Shown: positions 54,742 to 63,180 of the stretch, piece by piece
Position numbering within the stretch: position 1 is the stretch's first letter
Layout of the letters: each line of letters starts with the position of its first letter
Assembly: GCA_030536615.1 (NCBI GenBank)
Contig: JAUNPQ010000002.1
Location: forward strand, 1-64,000
Reading direction: 5' to 3'
From: Bacteroidales bacterium
GTDB lineage: Bacteria; Bacteroidota; Bacteroidia; Bacteroidales; Muribaculaceae
DNA: 64,000 nt
Notes under the pieces: generated by a model
What the model saw: the letters and a program-made list of their open reading frames with translations, nothing else
The model's database searches: none
Told to the model about the DNA's origin: nothing
Translations under genes and position numbers: made by a program

Positions 54742-56013
54742 TTATGGCTGGAGTAAGAATTTCCATGCCGGAATAACTTCTATCCTTACGTCCTCCATTT
54801 CTACAATTCCTTCATCATCGTAGGTCACAATTATATTGCGACGGCACGACAATCGTGACTGAACTTTTAGCAATGCTTTCGTTTCACGTTCAAAAGTGCC
54901 TCCGGCATCATTCATCGTGTAGCATACCTGAATGGCTGTCTCCGTCTGGGGAATATAGAAATCCACTTCAACCCCATGATTGTAGAAATAGACGGCATCT
55001 TTTGATCCATAACTCGAAATCAATTTCAGAGCCACCATATTTTCAAGCAGTGATGTGCGGATGTCAAGAGCCAGCAGGGATATTATGCCGTTGTCGATAA
55101 AATAATATTTCGGATTGGAAACCTTATTAGCAAGACTGTCCGCGATATTGGTGACCGGCAGTATAAGATACGCTTCGGAAGCGTAGCCTAGATAGTTTAT
55201 CACCGTGCTTTTGCCTATCTTCGTTCCTGTCGAGGCCACTATATTTGTCGCGCGCGTAAATGACAGCGGTTGCTTTACACATTCCGCCAGTTTACGGAAA
55301 AGAATCCGAAGGGCAAAAACATTCTCAATCCTGTGGCGTGCGGCGATGTCGCCAAGAAATATCTTCTGATAGAGGCTCATGAGATAATCGCGCTTCACCG
55401 GTAGCGTGGCACATTCAGGGAAGCCGCCGAACTGGAAATATTCCTCGAACAATCTCATGAATTCTCCACGGGCGGTTGTTGTCGCAGTCAGCAGTTTGTC
55501 GGCGGGATTTTTGCCATTGGCTTTAAGATATTCATCGAACTGCATGGGGAACACTTCACGGGTCATATATCTGCCGCCGAGAGCCGCGTTAACATCCGTG
55601 GAGAGCATCTTCGCATTGCTTCCAGTTATGAATACCGTAAATTTGTTGTCGGCTATCCTGCGCGCGAAACGCTCCCAGCCATCGACATTCTGAATCTCAT
55701 CAAGGAACAGCATCGGGCGTTTTTCACTCAATCCTGAGTGGACTTCAAGTATCATATTGAGGTCATCGACCGTCATTCCGGCAAGACGCTCATCCTCAAA
55801 ATTGATATATACTATCTCATCCCATGTATATCCTGCTGCAATCAGTTCCTGAATCTTTCCATAAAGAATATAGGATTTGCCGGCGCGACGCGCACCAACC
55901 AACACCTGACGGTCAAATCCGTCAAGCGATATTCTTCGTTTGATAACCTCGTGACGCATAACCTCTTCACGGTTTTCAAGCATCACCTCGCGTAGAATTT
56001 CAGATTTTATCAT
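54742..56013 (-). CDS. AAA-type ATPase with DUF4143 domain
   Basis: 423 residues. Walker A VGARRAGKSYILYG near residue 37, Walker B RPMLFLDEIQNV near 98, sensor VFITGSNAKML near 130, and a C-terminal restriction-like nuclease-fold DUF4143 region (EVDFYIPQTETAIQVCY). These ATPases are common accessory genes of Bacteroidetes and archaea; their substrate is unknown and a toxin/defence or DNA-related role has been suggested only by context. Its promoter carries two matching palindromes (56019-56073), so it is probably tightly regulated. Confidence 0.85.
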   Translation of the reverse strand: MIKSEILREVMLENREEVMRHEVIKRRISLDGFDRQVLVGARRAGKSYILYGKIQELIAAGYTWDEIVYINFEDERLAGMTVDDLNMILEVHSGLSEKRPMLFLDEIQNVDGWERFARRIADNKFTVFITGSNAKMLSTDVNAALGGRYMTREVFPMQFDEYLKANGKNPADKLLTATTTARGEFMRLFEEYFQFGGFPECATLPVKRDYLMSLYQKIFLGDIAARHRIENVFALRILFRKLAECVKQPLSFTRATNIVASTGTKIGKSTVINYLGYASEAYLILPVTNIADSLANKVSNPKYYFIDNGIISLLALDIRTSLLENMVALKLISSYGSKDAVYFYNHGVEVDFYIPQTETAIQVCYTMNDAGGTFERETKALLKVQSRLSCRRNIIVTYDDEGIVEMEDVRIEVIPAWKFLLQP

Positions 56014-56018
56014 TGTGG

Positions 56019-56073
56019 TTTTGTCTTATTCACAAGACAAAATTAGGCATTTTCTGTCTTGTATGCAAGACAG
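56019..56073 (-). promoter_or_regulatory. Promoter with twin palindromic operators for the DUF4143 ATPase gene
   Basis: Minus-strand promoter: TTG at 56066-56068, 20 bases, TAATTTTG at 56038-56045, full consensus. Palindrome 1 (56019-56042, TTTTGTCTT/AAGACAAAA, six-base centre) covers the transcription start and part of the -7 box; palindrome 2 (56054-56073, CTGTCTTG/CAAGACAG, four-base centre) covers the -33 box. Both share TGTCTT...AAGACA half-sites, with centres 33 bases apart, about three helical turns. Confidence 0.75.
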
Positions 56074-56179
56074 AGGCTGAGGTTTTGCTGCTGACGCACT
56101 ATTGGGCACTGAATAAAAAAAGAATGAGCGAAAGTCTGTCTATTGCTAAACTTACAATCACTCATTCTCCTCTCTCCTC

Positions 56180-56256
56180 TGGCGGTGCGGACGGGACTCG
56201 AACCCGCGACCCCCTGCGTGACAGGCAGGTATTCTAACCAGCTGAACTACCGCACC
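56180..56256 (-). tRNA. tRNA-Asp (GTC)
   Basis: On the minus strand GGTGCGG...CCGCACC form the acceptor stem, CCTGC/GCAGG the anticodon stem with loop CTGTCAC (anticodon GTC), and GCGGG/CCCGT the T stem with TTCGAGT. Discriminator G is followed by an encoded CCA (56180-56182). Confidence 0.97.
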
Positions 56257-56525
56257 GTGTCTTTTTGCTGCTCTCAGCAGTCGGTGGGAGAGTTGCTCTT
56301 TGCTTTTGCGATGCAAAGTTATAACCTTTTTTTATTCTGTGCAAATTTTCCCCGAAAAATTTTCCAATTATTTTTTTCGGAAAGGGTAAGACGGGACGGA
56401 CCTGCATGACCGATCTGACAAATACAGAGGAGACCCATTGCGGCGAATGATGACGCCACACGCCGTAGGGAGACTCAAACTTTTGGGGAGTGGAGAGTGT
56501 TGTTTTTATATCACATTGTCTATTT

Positions 56526-57254
56526 ATGCCTGTCATCGCAAATCAGCAGAATCGTCTCCGCATTGCCGCATGGTGTCATGGAATTGTCCTGGTGCTGTCG
56601 CTGATGCTGGTGGTGTACATCTCAATTGACACGTTCCATGGGTGGCGGCTGGCCACGGACAGCGGCTTCATGCGTTTTCAGCTGTGGATATGTATGGCGT
56701 TCATCGCTGACTTTTTTGTGGAGCTGTGGATTGCCCCTGACCGTCGGCGTTTTCTGTTCCACAATCTTGTGTTTCTGTTGGTTTCCATACCTTATCTGAA
56801 CATCATCACGGCGTTAGACATTGACATGCCGCCTGAGGCGTTCTATTATATGCGGTTCATGCCGCTTCTGCGGGGCGCGTATGTCATGACACGCACGGTG
56901 GGATATATGTCTGACATCCGCATTGTGAGCATTTTCTGGTCTTATGTGGTGACTTTGGTAATGGCACTTTATTTCGGAGCATTGATGTTCTTCTGGCGCG
57001 AGGCTCCGGTCAATCCGCAAGTGAGCACATTTTTTGATGCCGTGTGGTTCTGTGCCACGCAGATGACAACGTTAGGCTGTTCTATTTTCCCGGTGACGGG
57101 GGCGGGACGCATTCTTTCGTCAATGTTGTCAATGATGGGCATGGTGATGTTTCCGCTGTTCACGGTCTATATCTCGGACATTCTGCGGCGGCACATCCGC
57201 AAGCAACGTGCCGCCGCATCATCATCTCTTGACAAAACGGCCACAAAATCATAA
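56526..57254 (+). CDS. Six-helix voltage-gated-like ion channel with atypical filter
   Basis: 242 residues, a single six-helix VIC-type subunit. S1-S4 lie in residues 15-130, with a short arginine-containing S4 (PLLRGAYVMTRTVGYMSD). The pore helix FDAVWFCATQM leads to TTLGCSIFP near residues 181-189, where potassium channels have TVGYGD; then comes VTGAGRILSSMLSMMGMVMFPLFTVYI as S6. The filter lacks the GYG signature, so potassium selectivity should not be assumed. The ATG at 56526 is preferred over a GTG at 56490. Basic/serine-rich tail, no cytoplasmic RCK domain. Confidence 0.82.
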   Translation: MPVIANQQNRLRIAAWCHGIVLVLSLMLVVYISIDTFHGWRLATDSGFMRFQLWICMAFIADFFVELWIAPDRRRFLFHNLVFLLVSIPYLNIITALDIDMPPEAFYYMRFMPLLRGAYVMTRTVGYMSDIRIVSIFWSYVVTLVMALYFGALMFFWREAPVNPQVSTFFDAVWFCATQMTTLGCSIFPVTGAGRILSSMLSMMGMVMFPLFTVYISDILRRHIRKQRAAASSSLDKTATKS

Positions 57255-57259
57255 CTTTG
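57229..57259 (+). promoter_or_regulatory. Promoter of the DUF1573 gene
   Basis: TTG at 57229-57231, 20 bases, TAACTTTG at 57252-57259. The -33 box lies inside the end of the channel gene. Confidence 0.75.
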
Positions 57260-57281
57260 CAGTTCTCAAAAGTATATTAGT

Positions 57282-58361
57282 ATGTCAGTACATTTCATCA
57301 CAACTGCCGCCATGGTGTTTATGGGTGCTTTGCAATGCTTTGCAGGACCACGCATACACTGGCTGGAAACGCAATACGACTTCGGAGCTTTCAACGAGGA
57401 TCTTGGAAAGGTCACCGCTACATTCCGCTATGTCAACACCGGCGATGAGCCGTTGGTGATAACCGGCGCACGGGCAAACTGCGGATGCACCACGCCCCGC
57501 TATCAGGTGGAGCCGGTGGCACCGGGTGACACGGCGCAGATAACTGTTGCATACGATGCCTCGGGACGCCCCGGGCGATTCTCGAAAAAGGTGTTTGTGG
57601 ACACGAATACAAATCCGCACCGGTCCACGCTGACGGTGAAAGGGGTGGTCATCGGAGCGGAAGCGTCGGTGGCAGGGCGCTATCCCGTGGAGATGGGCTC
57701 TCTGAGACTGTCACGACCGTCCGCGCTGTTGGGCAATGCGGCCAAAGGGCATGCCAAATCAGTATTCCTCAACGGGTATAACCGCAGCACTGACACTCTT
57801 GCCTTGAGCGTTGCCGGAGCGCCTGAGTGGCTTGATGTCACCGTCACTCCGCAACAGACACCTCCCGGCGAGCAGGTTTCTCTTGGTTTTCTGGTGCGTC
57901 CGGACCGCACTCCGCTTTATGGCGTTGTCACAGACACGGTGACGGTGATGCCTGACAAGCGGCATCCTGAGCAGACCTATCGTCTGCCCGTCATTGTCAC
58001 TATGACCGAGGATTTCTCAGGTCTCTCTGACGCACAGTTGCGCAAGGCTCCGGCGGCGACATTGTCCACTGACCGCATCAACCTCGGCGACATTCCGGCC
58101 GACAAACCCACCACCACCTCATTCACAATCTCAAACACAGGCAAAAGCGCGCTTGAACTGCGGCGCATCTATTCAACTGACGCCGGCATAGGTGTTTCAG
58201 TGAAGAAGAAAAGCATAAAACCGGGTAAAAGCGCGGAAGTATCCGTTACCGTAAAGCCTACACCGGGCAGTGAGCTGATCAACGCGCGCATCACAGTCAT
58301 CACCAATGATCCCATAACGCCTGTCCAGATCATCCGTCTGACAGCGACACCTGTCATCTGA
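57282..58361 (+). CDS. Secreted DUF1573 protein with two Ig-like domains
   Basis: 359 residues with a signal peptide (cleavage near QCFAG). Domain 1 has the DUF1573 pattern FGAFNEDLGKVTATFRYVN and ANCGCTTPRY near residues 25-75; domain 2 (about 265-355) repeats it as LGDIPADKPTTTSFTISNTG. The middle has a further beta domain. DUF1573 modules are common in Bacteroidetes surface proteins, function unknown. Its 3' end overlaps the convergent membrane-protein gene by 8 bases. Confidence 0.82.
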   Translation: MSVHFITTAAMVFMGALQCFAGPRIHWLETQYDFGAFNEDLGKVTATFRYVNTGDEPLVITGARANCGCTTPRYQVEPVAPGDTAQITVAYDASGRPGRFSKKVFVDTNTNPHRSTLTVKGVVIGAEASVAGRYPVEMGSLRLSRPSALLGNAAKGHAKSVFLNGYNRSTDTLALSVAGAPEWLDVTVTPQQTPPGEQVSLGFLVRPDRTPLYGVVTDTVTVMPDKRHPEQTYRLPVIVTMTEDFSGLSDAQLRKAPAATLSTDRINLGDIPADKPTTTSFTISNTGKSALELRRIYSTDAGIGVSVKKKSIKPGKSAEVSVTVKPTPGSELINARITVITNDPITPVQIIRLTATPVI

Positions 58362-60018
58362 ATCGGTACACTGCGACATGTGGCGTGCGGCTGACTACTA
58401 CGCCGCATTTCGCTTCAAGAACTTTTTCCATCGGGGACTCTCCCGGAGTCTCTGGCGTCATCACTATCACTGAAACAGTAGAATGACCGGCATGCTCCAG
58501 CCATTCTGCTGTTTCAGTGATATAGCCGTTGTCTGACAAAAGTTTTTCACTCCAGTCATTCATCCGCAATGGTGTTCGTCTGCCGCCAAGATAATCGGCG
58601 CAGAAGCGGCCTGCATCATCGCCTACAGAAATCCACACTCCACCGGTTGAGTCGGCCACAGCCACGGCATGGGCCACTTCTTCCAGATATGCGGCACGTG
58701 CAGGGGTTGTGCTTATGCCCTGCAACAGATGATGCTCCAACTGCGCCGTACAGCCCTTGATGCCGGCGTCAAAGAAACCGTAGTTGCGGCTCTGTATAAC
58801 GCATACCGGGACCAGAGCCAAACACATGACCACAAGAAATGCTCTGACAGGGCGTGAGAAGTATGTGCCGCCAACGGCAAGGAGCACAGGCACAAGCGCG
58901 CACGCAAGCTGCTTCACCATGCCCGTATTGCTTCCGACAAATGTTATGGCCGACCAGGCCATGACAACTCCTATGCCAAGCATGGCATGGGAGTTGCGCA
59001 CAGCGCGCATACGCATGAAAAGATAGAACGCCAACAGGATAAACATGCCGGAGAACATTGCGCCCAGATGGATCGATGATCCGTCCATATTCATGAACGA
59101 GATCATAAACACCAATACCGCAACACCCGCGCACAACAGATAATACACGACCTTGTGGCCGGGTCTCATCCTGTTTATCCACCACACAGTGGCCACCGCC
59201 ATCAGCACAGTGCCCCAACGTGACACATTCCTGCATAAGGAATAGAACACACTCCACACCATCCGACCCGGACTGTGAGACTCGCCGTCAATAAAACCGG
59301 TTTGCACGGCGTCCGCAAATGCGCCGAAACTTTCATAAACAACAATCACCGCTCCTATATAGGTCATTACAGCTGCTGCTCCGGCTATTAACGCGCATAT
59401 GATTCCACGGCGGCATTGCCCCCGCATACATCCGACGGATACAATGGCTATAGCCGCCAATATCACCGCTACAGCGTTGGGAAGACGCACTGCTGCGGCA
59501 ACGCCCAGACATATGCCGGCAATGACACTCCGCGCATACGTGAGACGCCGCATGCATGTCAATGTGGCCACAAGGCATAACGGGACCAGAAAAGCGGAGA
59601 ACATGTCCCACCCGAAGTAGTGCCATGCCATAAGCTGAAATGACATGAAGAAAGCGCATATGGCTGTCAGAAAGAATGCATACGTCCATCTTCGCGTGGT
59701 AAAGGCAAAATACAAGGCACCCGTAATCAAGCCCATATCTGTGAGCGTTGTGGCCAGAATTCTCATTGAGAATATATCATAGCCAAAACTCTCGCCCCAG
59801 AAGTGCGCCAACCATCCGGACAAAAATGCCATGGGTGCTGTCTCCGGATAGCGTGCCAGCGAGATCTGGTAGAATTCATCGGAACCGCCCATGCCATAGG
59901 GTATCTGACAATATGTAAATGCCAGACTTATCACCAACACAACAATGCCGGCAAACATATAAAGTTTGCCGTTCGGTTCTGTCCGTGGCCCGGTATATGT
60001 CTGTGAGTGTCTCTGCAT
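58354..60018 (-). CDS. Polytopic membrane protein, GT-C glycosyltransferase-like
   Basis: 554 residues, about 11-12 membrane helices in the first 420 residues and a soluble C-terminal domain. GGSDEFYQISLARYPETAPM in the first loop has the acidic residues often catalytic in GT-C (PMT/ArnT-like) enzymes, and the layout (large first loop, many helices, soluble tail with DYLGGRRTPL) is similar. Such enzymes move sugars from lipid carriers to proteins or glycans; donor and acceptor are unknown. It has its own promoter (60047-60077). Confidence 0.65.
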   Translation of the reverse strand: MQRHSQTYTGPRTEPNGKLYMFAGIVVLVISLAFTYCQIPYGMGGSDEFYQISLARYPETAPMAFLSGWLAHFWGESFGYDIFSMRILATTLTDMGLITGALYFAFTTRRWTYAFFLTAICAFFMSFQLMAWHYFGWDMFSAFLVPLCLVATLTCMRRLTYARSVIAGICLGVAAAVRLPNAVAVILAAIAIVSVGCMRGQCRRGIICALIAGAAAVMTYIGAVIVVYESFGAFADAVQTGFIDGESHSPGRMVWSVFYSLCRNVSRWGTVLMAVATVWWINRMRPGHKVVYYLLCAGVAVLVFMISFMNMDGSSIHLGAMFSGMFILLAFYLFMRMRAVRNSHAMLGIGVVMAWSAITFVGSNTGMVKQLACALVPVLLAVGGTYFSRPVRAFLVVMCLALVPVCVIQSRNYGFFDAGIKGCTAQLEHHLLQGISTTPARAAYLEEVAHAVAVADSTGGVWISVGDDAGRFCADYLGGRRTPLRMNDWSEKLLSDNGYITETAEWLEHAGHSTVSVIVMTPETPGESPMEKVLEAKCGVVVSRTPHVAVYRFR

Positions 60019-60046
60019 GCGCGTTCAATTTATATCAACCACACAG

Positions 60047-60077
60047 CGAAATTACCAAAAAGGTGACGAATATGCAA
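60047..60077 (-). promoter_or_regulatory. Promoter of the GT-C-like gene
   Basis: On the minus strand TTG (60075-60077), 20 bases, TAATTTCG (60047-60054), one mismatch to TAnnTTTG. Confidence 0.55.
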
Positions 60078-60115
60078 ATGACAGTCATAAGACTCTTGCC
60101 CGAAGGCAGCAAATG

Positions 60116-60146
60116 TTTGTCAACCGCTTCTATTTTTTTAATTTTG
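60116..60146 (+). promoter_or_regulatory. Promoter directly against the DUF2284 start codon
   Basis: TTTG at 60116-60119, 19 bases, TAATTTTG at 60139-60146, four bases, ATG at 60151. Predicted leaderless transcript. Confidence 0.75.
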
Positions 60147-60150
60147 CATC

Positions 60151-60711
60151 ATGAATGAGTTTTTCACTGTCGAGACAGATGTGCGTACATATATCCGTGA
60201 TTACCGCGACACGGCACGTTTTCTGGCTTTGTGCCGCCAATGCGGTAATTATGGCCGTCTGTGGTCATGTCCGCCGTTTGGCTTTGATGCGGATTCCGGA
60301 CTGAGCGCATGGCACACGGCTCTCATTGTGGCCGCACGCGTCAGGATGCCATCCGGATTGGAATCTCTCAGCGATGGAATGGTTGTCCTCAGGAGCGTCA
60401 AAACTGGGCTTGAAGAGCGTCTTCTGGATCTGGAGAAGCGATATGGCGGACTGGCTTTTGGATTCAGCGGTGAATGCACTCTTTGTGATGAGTGCGCCAG
60501 GCTGAGCGGAAAGGAGTGCCTCCATCCTGACAAAGTACGTCCGGCCCTTGAGGCATATGGATTCAATGTTGACAAGACTCTCCGGGAACTGTTAGGAATT
60601 GAGATGGAATGGGGCGCGAAAGGGACCATCCCCTCAACCATAACTCTTGTGGGCGCATTGTTCCACAACCGGCCGAAAGGGCAGATCCGCTTCAGACAAG
60701 GGAATGTCTGA
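60151..60711 (+). CDS. DUF2284 cysteine-rich metal-binding protein
   Basis: 186 residues. Cysteine motifs CRQCGNYGRLWSCPPFGF near residues 30-47 and CTLCDECARL...KECLHP near 110-130 fit DUF2284, whose cysteines are predicted to bind metal or an iron-sulfur cluster. Function unknown. Followed by a run of hairpins before bglX. Confidence 0.85.
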   Translation: MNEFFTVETDVRTYIRDYRDTARFLALCRQCGNYGRLWSCPPFGFDADSGLSAWHTALIVAARVRMPSGLESLSDGMVVLRSVKTGLEERLLDLEKRYGGLAFGFSGECTLCDECARLSGKECLHPDKVRPALEAYGFNVDKTLRELLGIEMEWGAKGTIPSTITLVGALFHNRPKGQIRFRQGNV

Positions 60712-60724
60712 CCATGCTGAAAAA

Positions 60725-60754
60725 TCAGGAAGGCGTAGATCTACGGCTTCCTGA
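60725..60754 (+). terminator. 30-base near-perfect palindrome after the DUF2284 gene
   Basis: Arms 60725-60739 and 60740-60754 pair with a single mismatch (G opposite G at the ninth base from each end). A T-rich stretch (gtttttctg) follows about 10 bases later. Likely ends the DUF2284 transcript. Confidence 0.55.
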
Positions 60755-60795
60755 CCGGATGTGTTTTTCTGTATTACCTATGGAATCCCGGAAAA

Positions 60796-60821
60796 GACGC
60801 GGCCCCCGATGGAGCCGCGTC
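60796..60821 (-). terminator. Terminator of bglX (minus strand) and second hairpin in the gap
   Basis: GACGCGGC (60796-60803) pairs with GCCGCGTC (60814-60821); read on the minus strand it is followed by TTTTCC. Another stem, GCCCGG-AAAA-CCGGGC, lies at 60828-60843. Confidence 0.65.
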
Positions 60822-60855
60822 AGGGACGCCCGGAAAACCGGGCTACGGTTGAACG

Positions 60856-60877
60856 GTGGAGTTGCCTCCACTTTTTT
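60856..60877 (+). terminator. Terminator overlapping the end of bglX
   Basis: GTGGAG-TTGC-CTCCAC (60856-60871) followed by six T (60872-60877), a textbook plus-strand terminator whose T tract touches the bglX stop codon (60876-60878). It blocks read-through from the DUF2284 gene into bglX antisense. Confidence 0.8.
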
Positions 60878-63167
60878 ATTGCGCCAATGTGAACGTAAGG
60901 ATAGAAAGACGTTCACTGTCAGGGCCGGCCATAACCTGGAATTCACCGGGTTCAGCCACATATTTCAACTCATAATCGTAGAATTTGAGGTCATCGGGTG
61001 TGATTGTGAAGCTGACATCGCGTGACTGCCCGGGCTGCAGGCTTATGCGCTCAAAATGTTTGAGTTCCTTGACCGGACGCGACACCGAGGCAACCATATC
61101 ACGGATATAGAACTGCACAATCTCGTCGGCGGCGCGGTCTCCCTTGTTGGTGACAGTCACTGTGGCCGTTATGCTGCCGTTGCTGTCAAGTACATCTTTG
61201 TCCAGACGGAACCCGCTGTAATCAAAGTCAGTATAACTGAGGCCATATCCAAACGGATAGAGCGGTTTGTTGGGATTGTCAAGATAATTGGAGCGATATT
61301 TCTGATAAGCGGGATTGCTCTCGTCTTTTGGGCGTCCGGTGTTTAGATGATTGTAATAAATAGGGATCTGCCCCTCGCTGTATGGCATTGTCTGTGTGAG
61401 CTTGCCTGAAGGGCAGACGTCACCGAACACAACATCGGCAATTGCATCGGCAGCCTCCGAACCTCCGAACCACACATTCATTATGGCCGGCACATTCCGG
61501 CTTTCCCATGTCATGACGGTGGGACGACCGGAGAAGTTGAGCATCACAACGGGTTTGCCGGTGGCAAGCAGAGCCTCGAGCAGGCGCCGCTGGGTGTCGG
61601 GCAGTGTCAGTGAGGCGCGTGAGGATGACTCTCCGCTCGACTCCGATGCCTCACCCATTGCAGCGACAATAACGTCGGCACGGGCGGCTACATCAAGAGC
61701 TTCCCTGAGAAGTTCTTCCTCGCTGCGGGGATCACGCATCCCGCGTCCGAAAACAGTACATGCCGCTTCTGTCTCCGGATCGGCATAAAGATTGGATCCT
61801 TTGGCATAAAGCAGTTGCGCCTTTGTTCCCAAGGCGTCCTCAAATCCTTGTCTGAGTGTCTTGGGGCGTGTGAGATCGGCAGCCACACTCCATGTACCGG
61901 GCATGTTTGATGCAGTGTTTGCCAGTGGACCTATGAGCGCCACCGTTCCTTTCTTTGCCAACGGCAGGATGTTGCCCTCATTTTTCAGCAGCACGAATGT
62001 CTTGGCGGCTGTCGCTCTGGCCTCGGCACGGTGCTCAGGGGTATAAACGTGTGTTTTCTCAAGGCTGACATCATTGTATTTATACGGATTGTCAAAAAGT
62101 CCCAACCGGTATTTGGCCTCAAGTATGCGTCTGACGGCACGATCAATGTCCTCCATGGTCACTTTGCCCTCGGCAAGGCTCTGCTTGAGAGTGCCGATGA
62201 ATCCGAATGAGCACATATCCATATCAGTTCCGGCTTTGAGCGACGCAGCCGATGCTTCCTTGAGCGCGCCGACTCCGTGAACAGCGATCTCGCCTATCGA
62301 ACCATAGTCAGTGACCACCATGCCGCCGAAGTTCCACTGTCCGCGAAGGACATCGTCTATCAGCCATCGGTTTGCCGTTGCCGGTATTCCGTCAACAAGG
62401 TTGAAGGACGTCATCACAGTAGCCGCACCTTCATCAACCGCAGCTTTGTAGGGTGCAAAATACTCATTATACATGCGACCACGACTCATATCGACGGTGT
62501 TATAGTCACGTCCGGCCTCGGAGGCACCATAGAGGGCAAAATGCTTCACACAGGCAAGAATTTTGTCATTGCCTTTCAGATCGCCCTGATAGCCGCGCAC
62601 CATGGCACGGGCTATCTGTGAGCCGAGATAGGGGTCCTCGCCTGATCCTTCCGAGACACGTCCCCAGCGTGGGTCACGGCTTATGTCAACCATCGGGCTG
62701 AATGTCCAGTTGACGCCTGCCGCCGATGCTTCGGTGGCAGCCACACGGGCCGAGCGCTCTATGGCATCCATATCCCACGAGCATGAAAGTGCCAACGGAA
62801 TCGGGAACACTGTCTCATAACCGTGGATAACGTCCATACCGAGCAGAAGAGGGATGCCCAGACGCGATTCCTCGACGGCTACACGTTGCAGTTCGCGGAT
62901 TTTCTCCGCGCCTTTGATGTTGAATGTGCCACCAACCTCGCCACGCTTCACGGCGGCGCCGATGTTGCTGTCTATGGCATTTCCGGTCACAATGTCATCA
63001 CTCGGCGGCAGATTCAGCTGACCGAGTTTTTCCTCAAGGGTCATACGTCCCATCAGCGAGGAGATGAAAGCATCCATTTTCGCATCATCGCCTCCGTTGG
63101 GAATCACCGCCGCGGAAACGCTCATTCCCATGGCGGCCATGCATATTATGGCAATAGTCTTTTTCAT
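60876..63167 (-). CDS. bglX: Periplasmic GH3 beta-glucosidase (BglX-like)
   Basis: 763 residues with a signal peptide (cleavage near VSAAV). GH3 N-domain motifs RMTLEEKLGQLNL, GMDVIHGYETVFPIP and KHFALYGASEAGRDYN, nucleophile aspartate in MVVTDYGSIGEI near residue 286, then the alpha/beta sandwich and a fibronectin-like C-terminal domain (VTVTNKGDRAADEIVQFYI). Hydrolyses terminal beta-glucosides. Its ATG is 14 bases after the stop of the upstream GH3 gene, so they form an operon. Confidence 0.93.
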   Translation of the reverse strand: MKKTIAIICMAAMGMSVSAAVIPNGGDDAKMDAFISSLMGRMTLEEKLGQLNLPPSDDIVTGNAIDSNIGAAVKRGEVGGTFNIKGAEKIRELQRVAVEESRLGIPLLLGMDVIHGYETVFPIPLALSCSWDMDAIERSARVAATEASAAGVNWTFSPMVDISRDPRWGRVSEGSGEDPYLGSQIARAMVRGYQGDLKGNDKILACVKHFALYGASEAGRDYNTVDMSRGRMYNEYFAPYKAAVDEGAATVMTSFNLVDGIPATANRWLIDDVLRGQWNFGGMVVTDYGSIGEIAVHGVGALKEASAASLKAGTDMDMCSFGFIGTLKQSLAEGKVTMEDIDRAVRRILEAKYRLGLFDNPYKYNDVSLEKTHVYTPEHRAEARATAAKTFVLLKNEGNILPLAKKGTVALIGPLANTASNMPGTWSVAADLTRPKTLRQGFEDALGTKAQLLYAKGSNLYADPETEAACTVFGRGMRDPRSEEELLREALDVAARADVIVAAMGEASESSGESSSRASLTLPDTQRRLLEALLATGKPVVMLNFSGRPTVMTWESRNVPAIMNVWFGGSEAADAIADVVFGDVCPSGKLTQTMPYSEGQIPIYYNHLNTGRPKDESNPAYQKYRSNYLDNPNKPLYPFGYGLSYTDFDYSGFRLDKDVLDSNGSITATVTVTNKGDRAADEIVQFYIRDMVASVSRPVKELKHFERISLQPGQSRDVSFTITPDDLKFYDYELKYVAEPGEFQVMAGPDSERLSILTFTLAQ

Positions 63168-63180
63168 GTGGTCTTGTTTG

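Noticed and set aside
56180..56256. tRNA-Asp as an integration site for an island at 53-56 kb
   Set aside because: No copy of the tRNA 3' end and no integrase were found on either side of the patch; kept only as a possibility in the findings.
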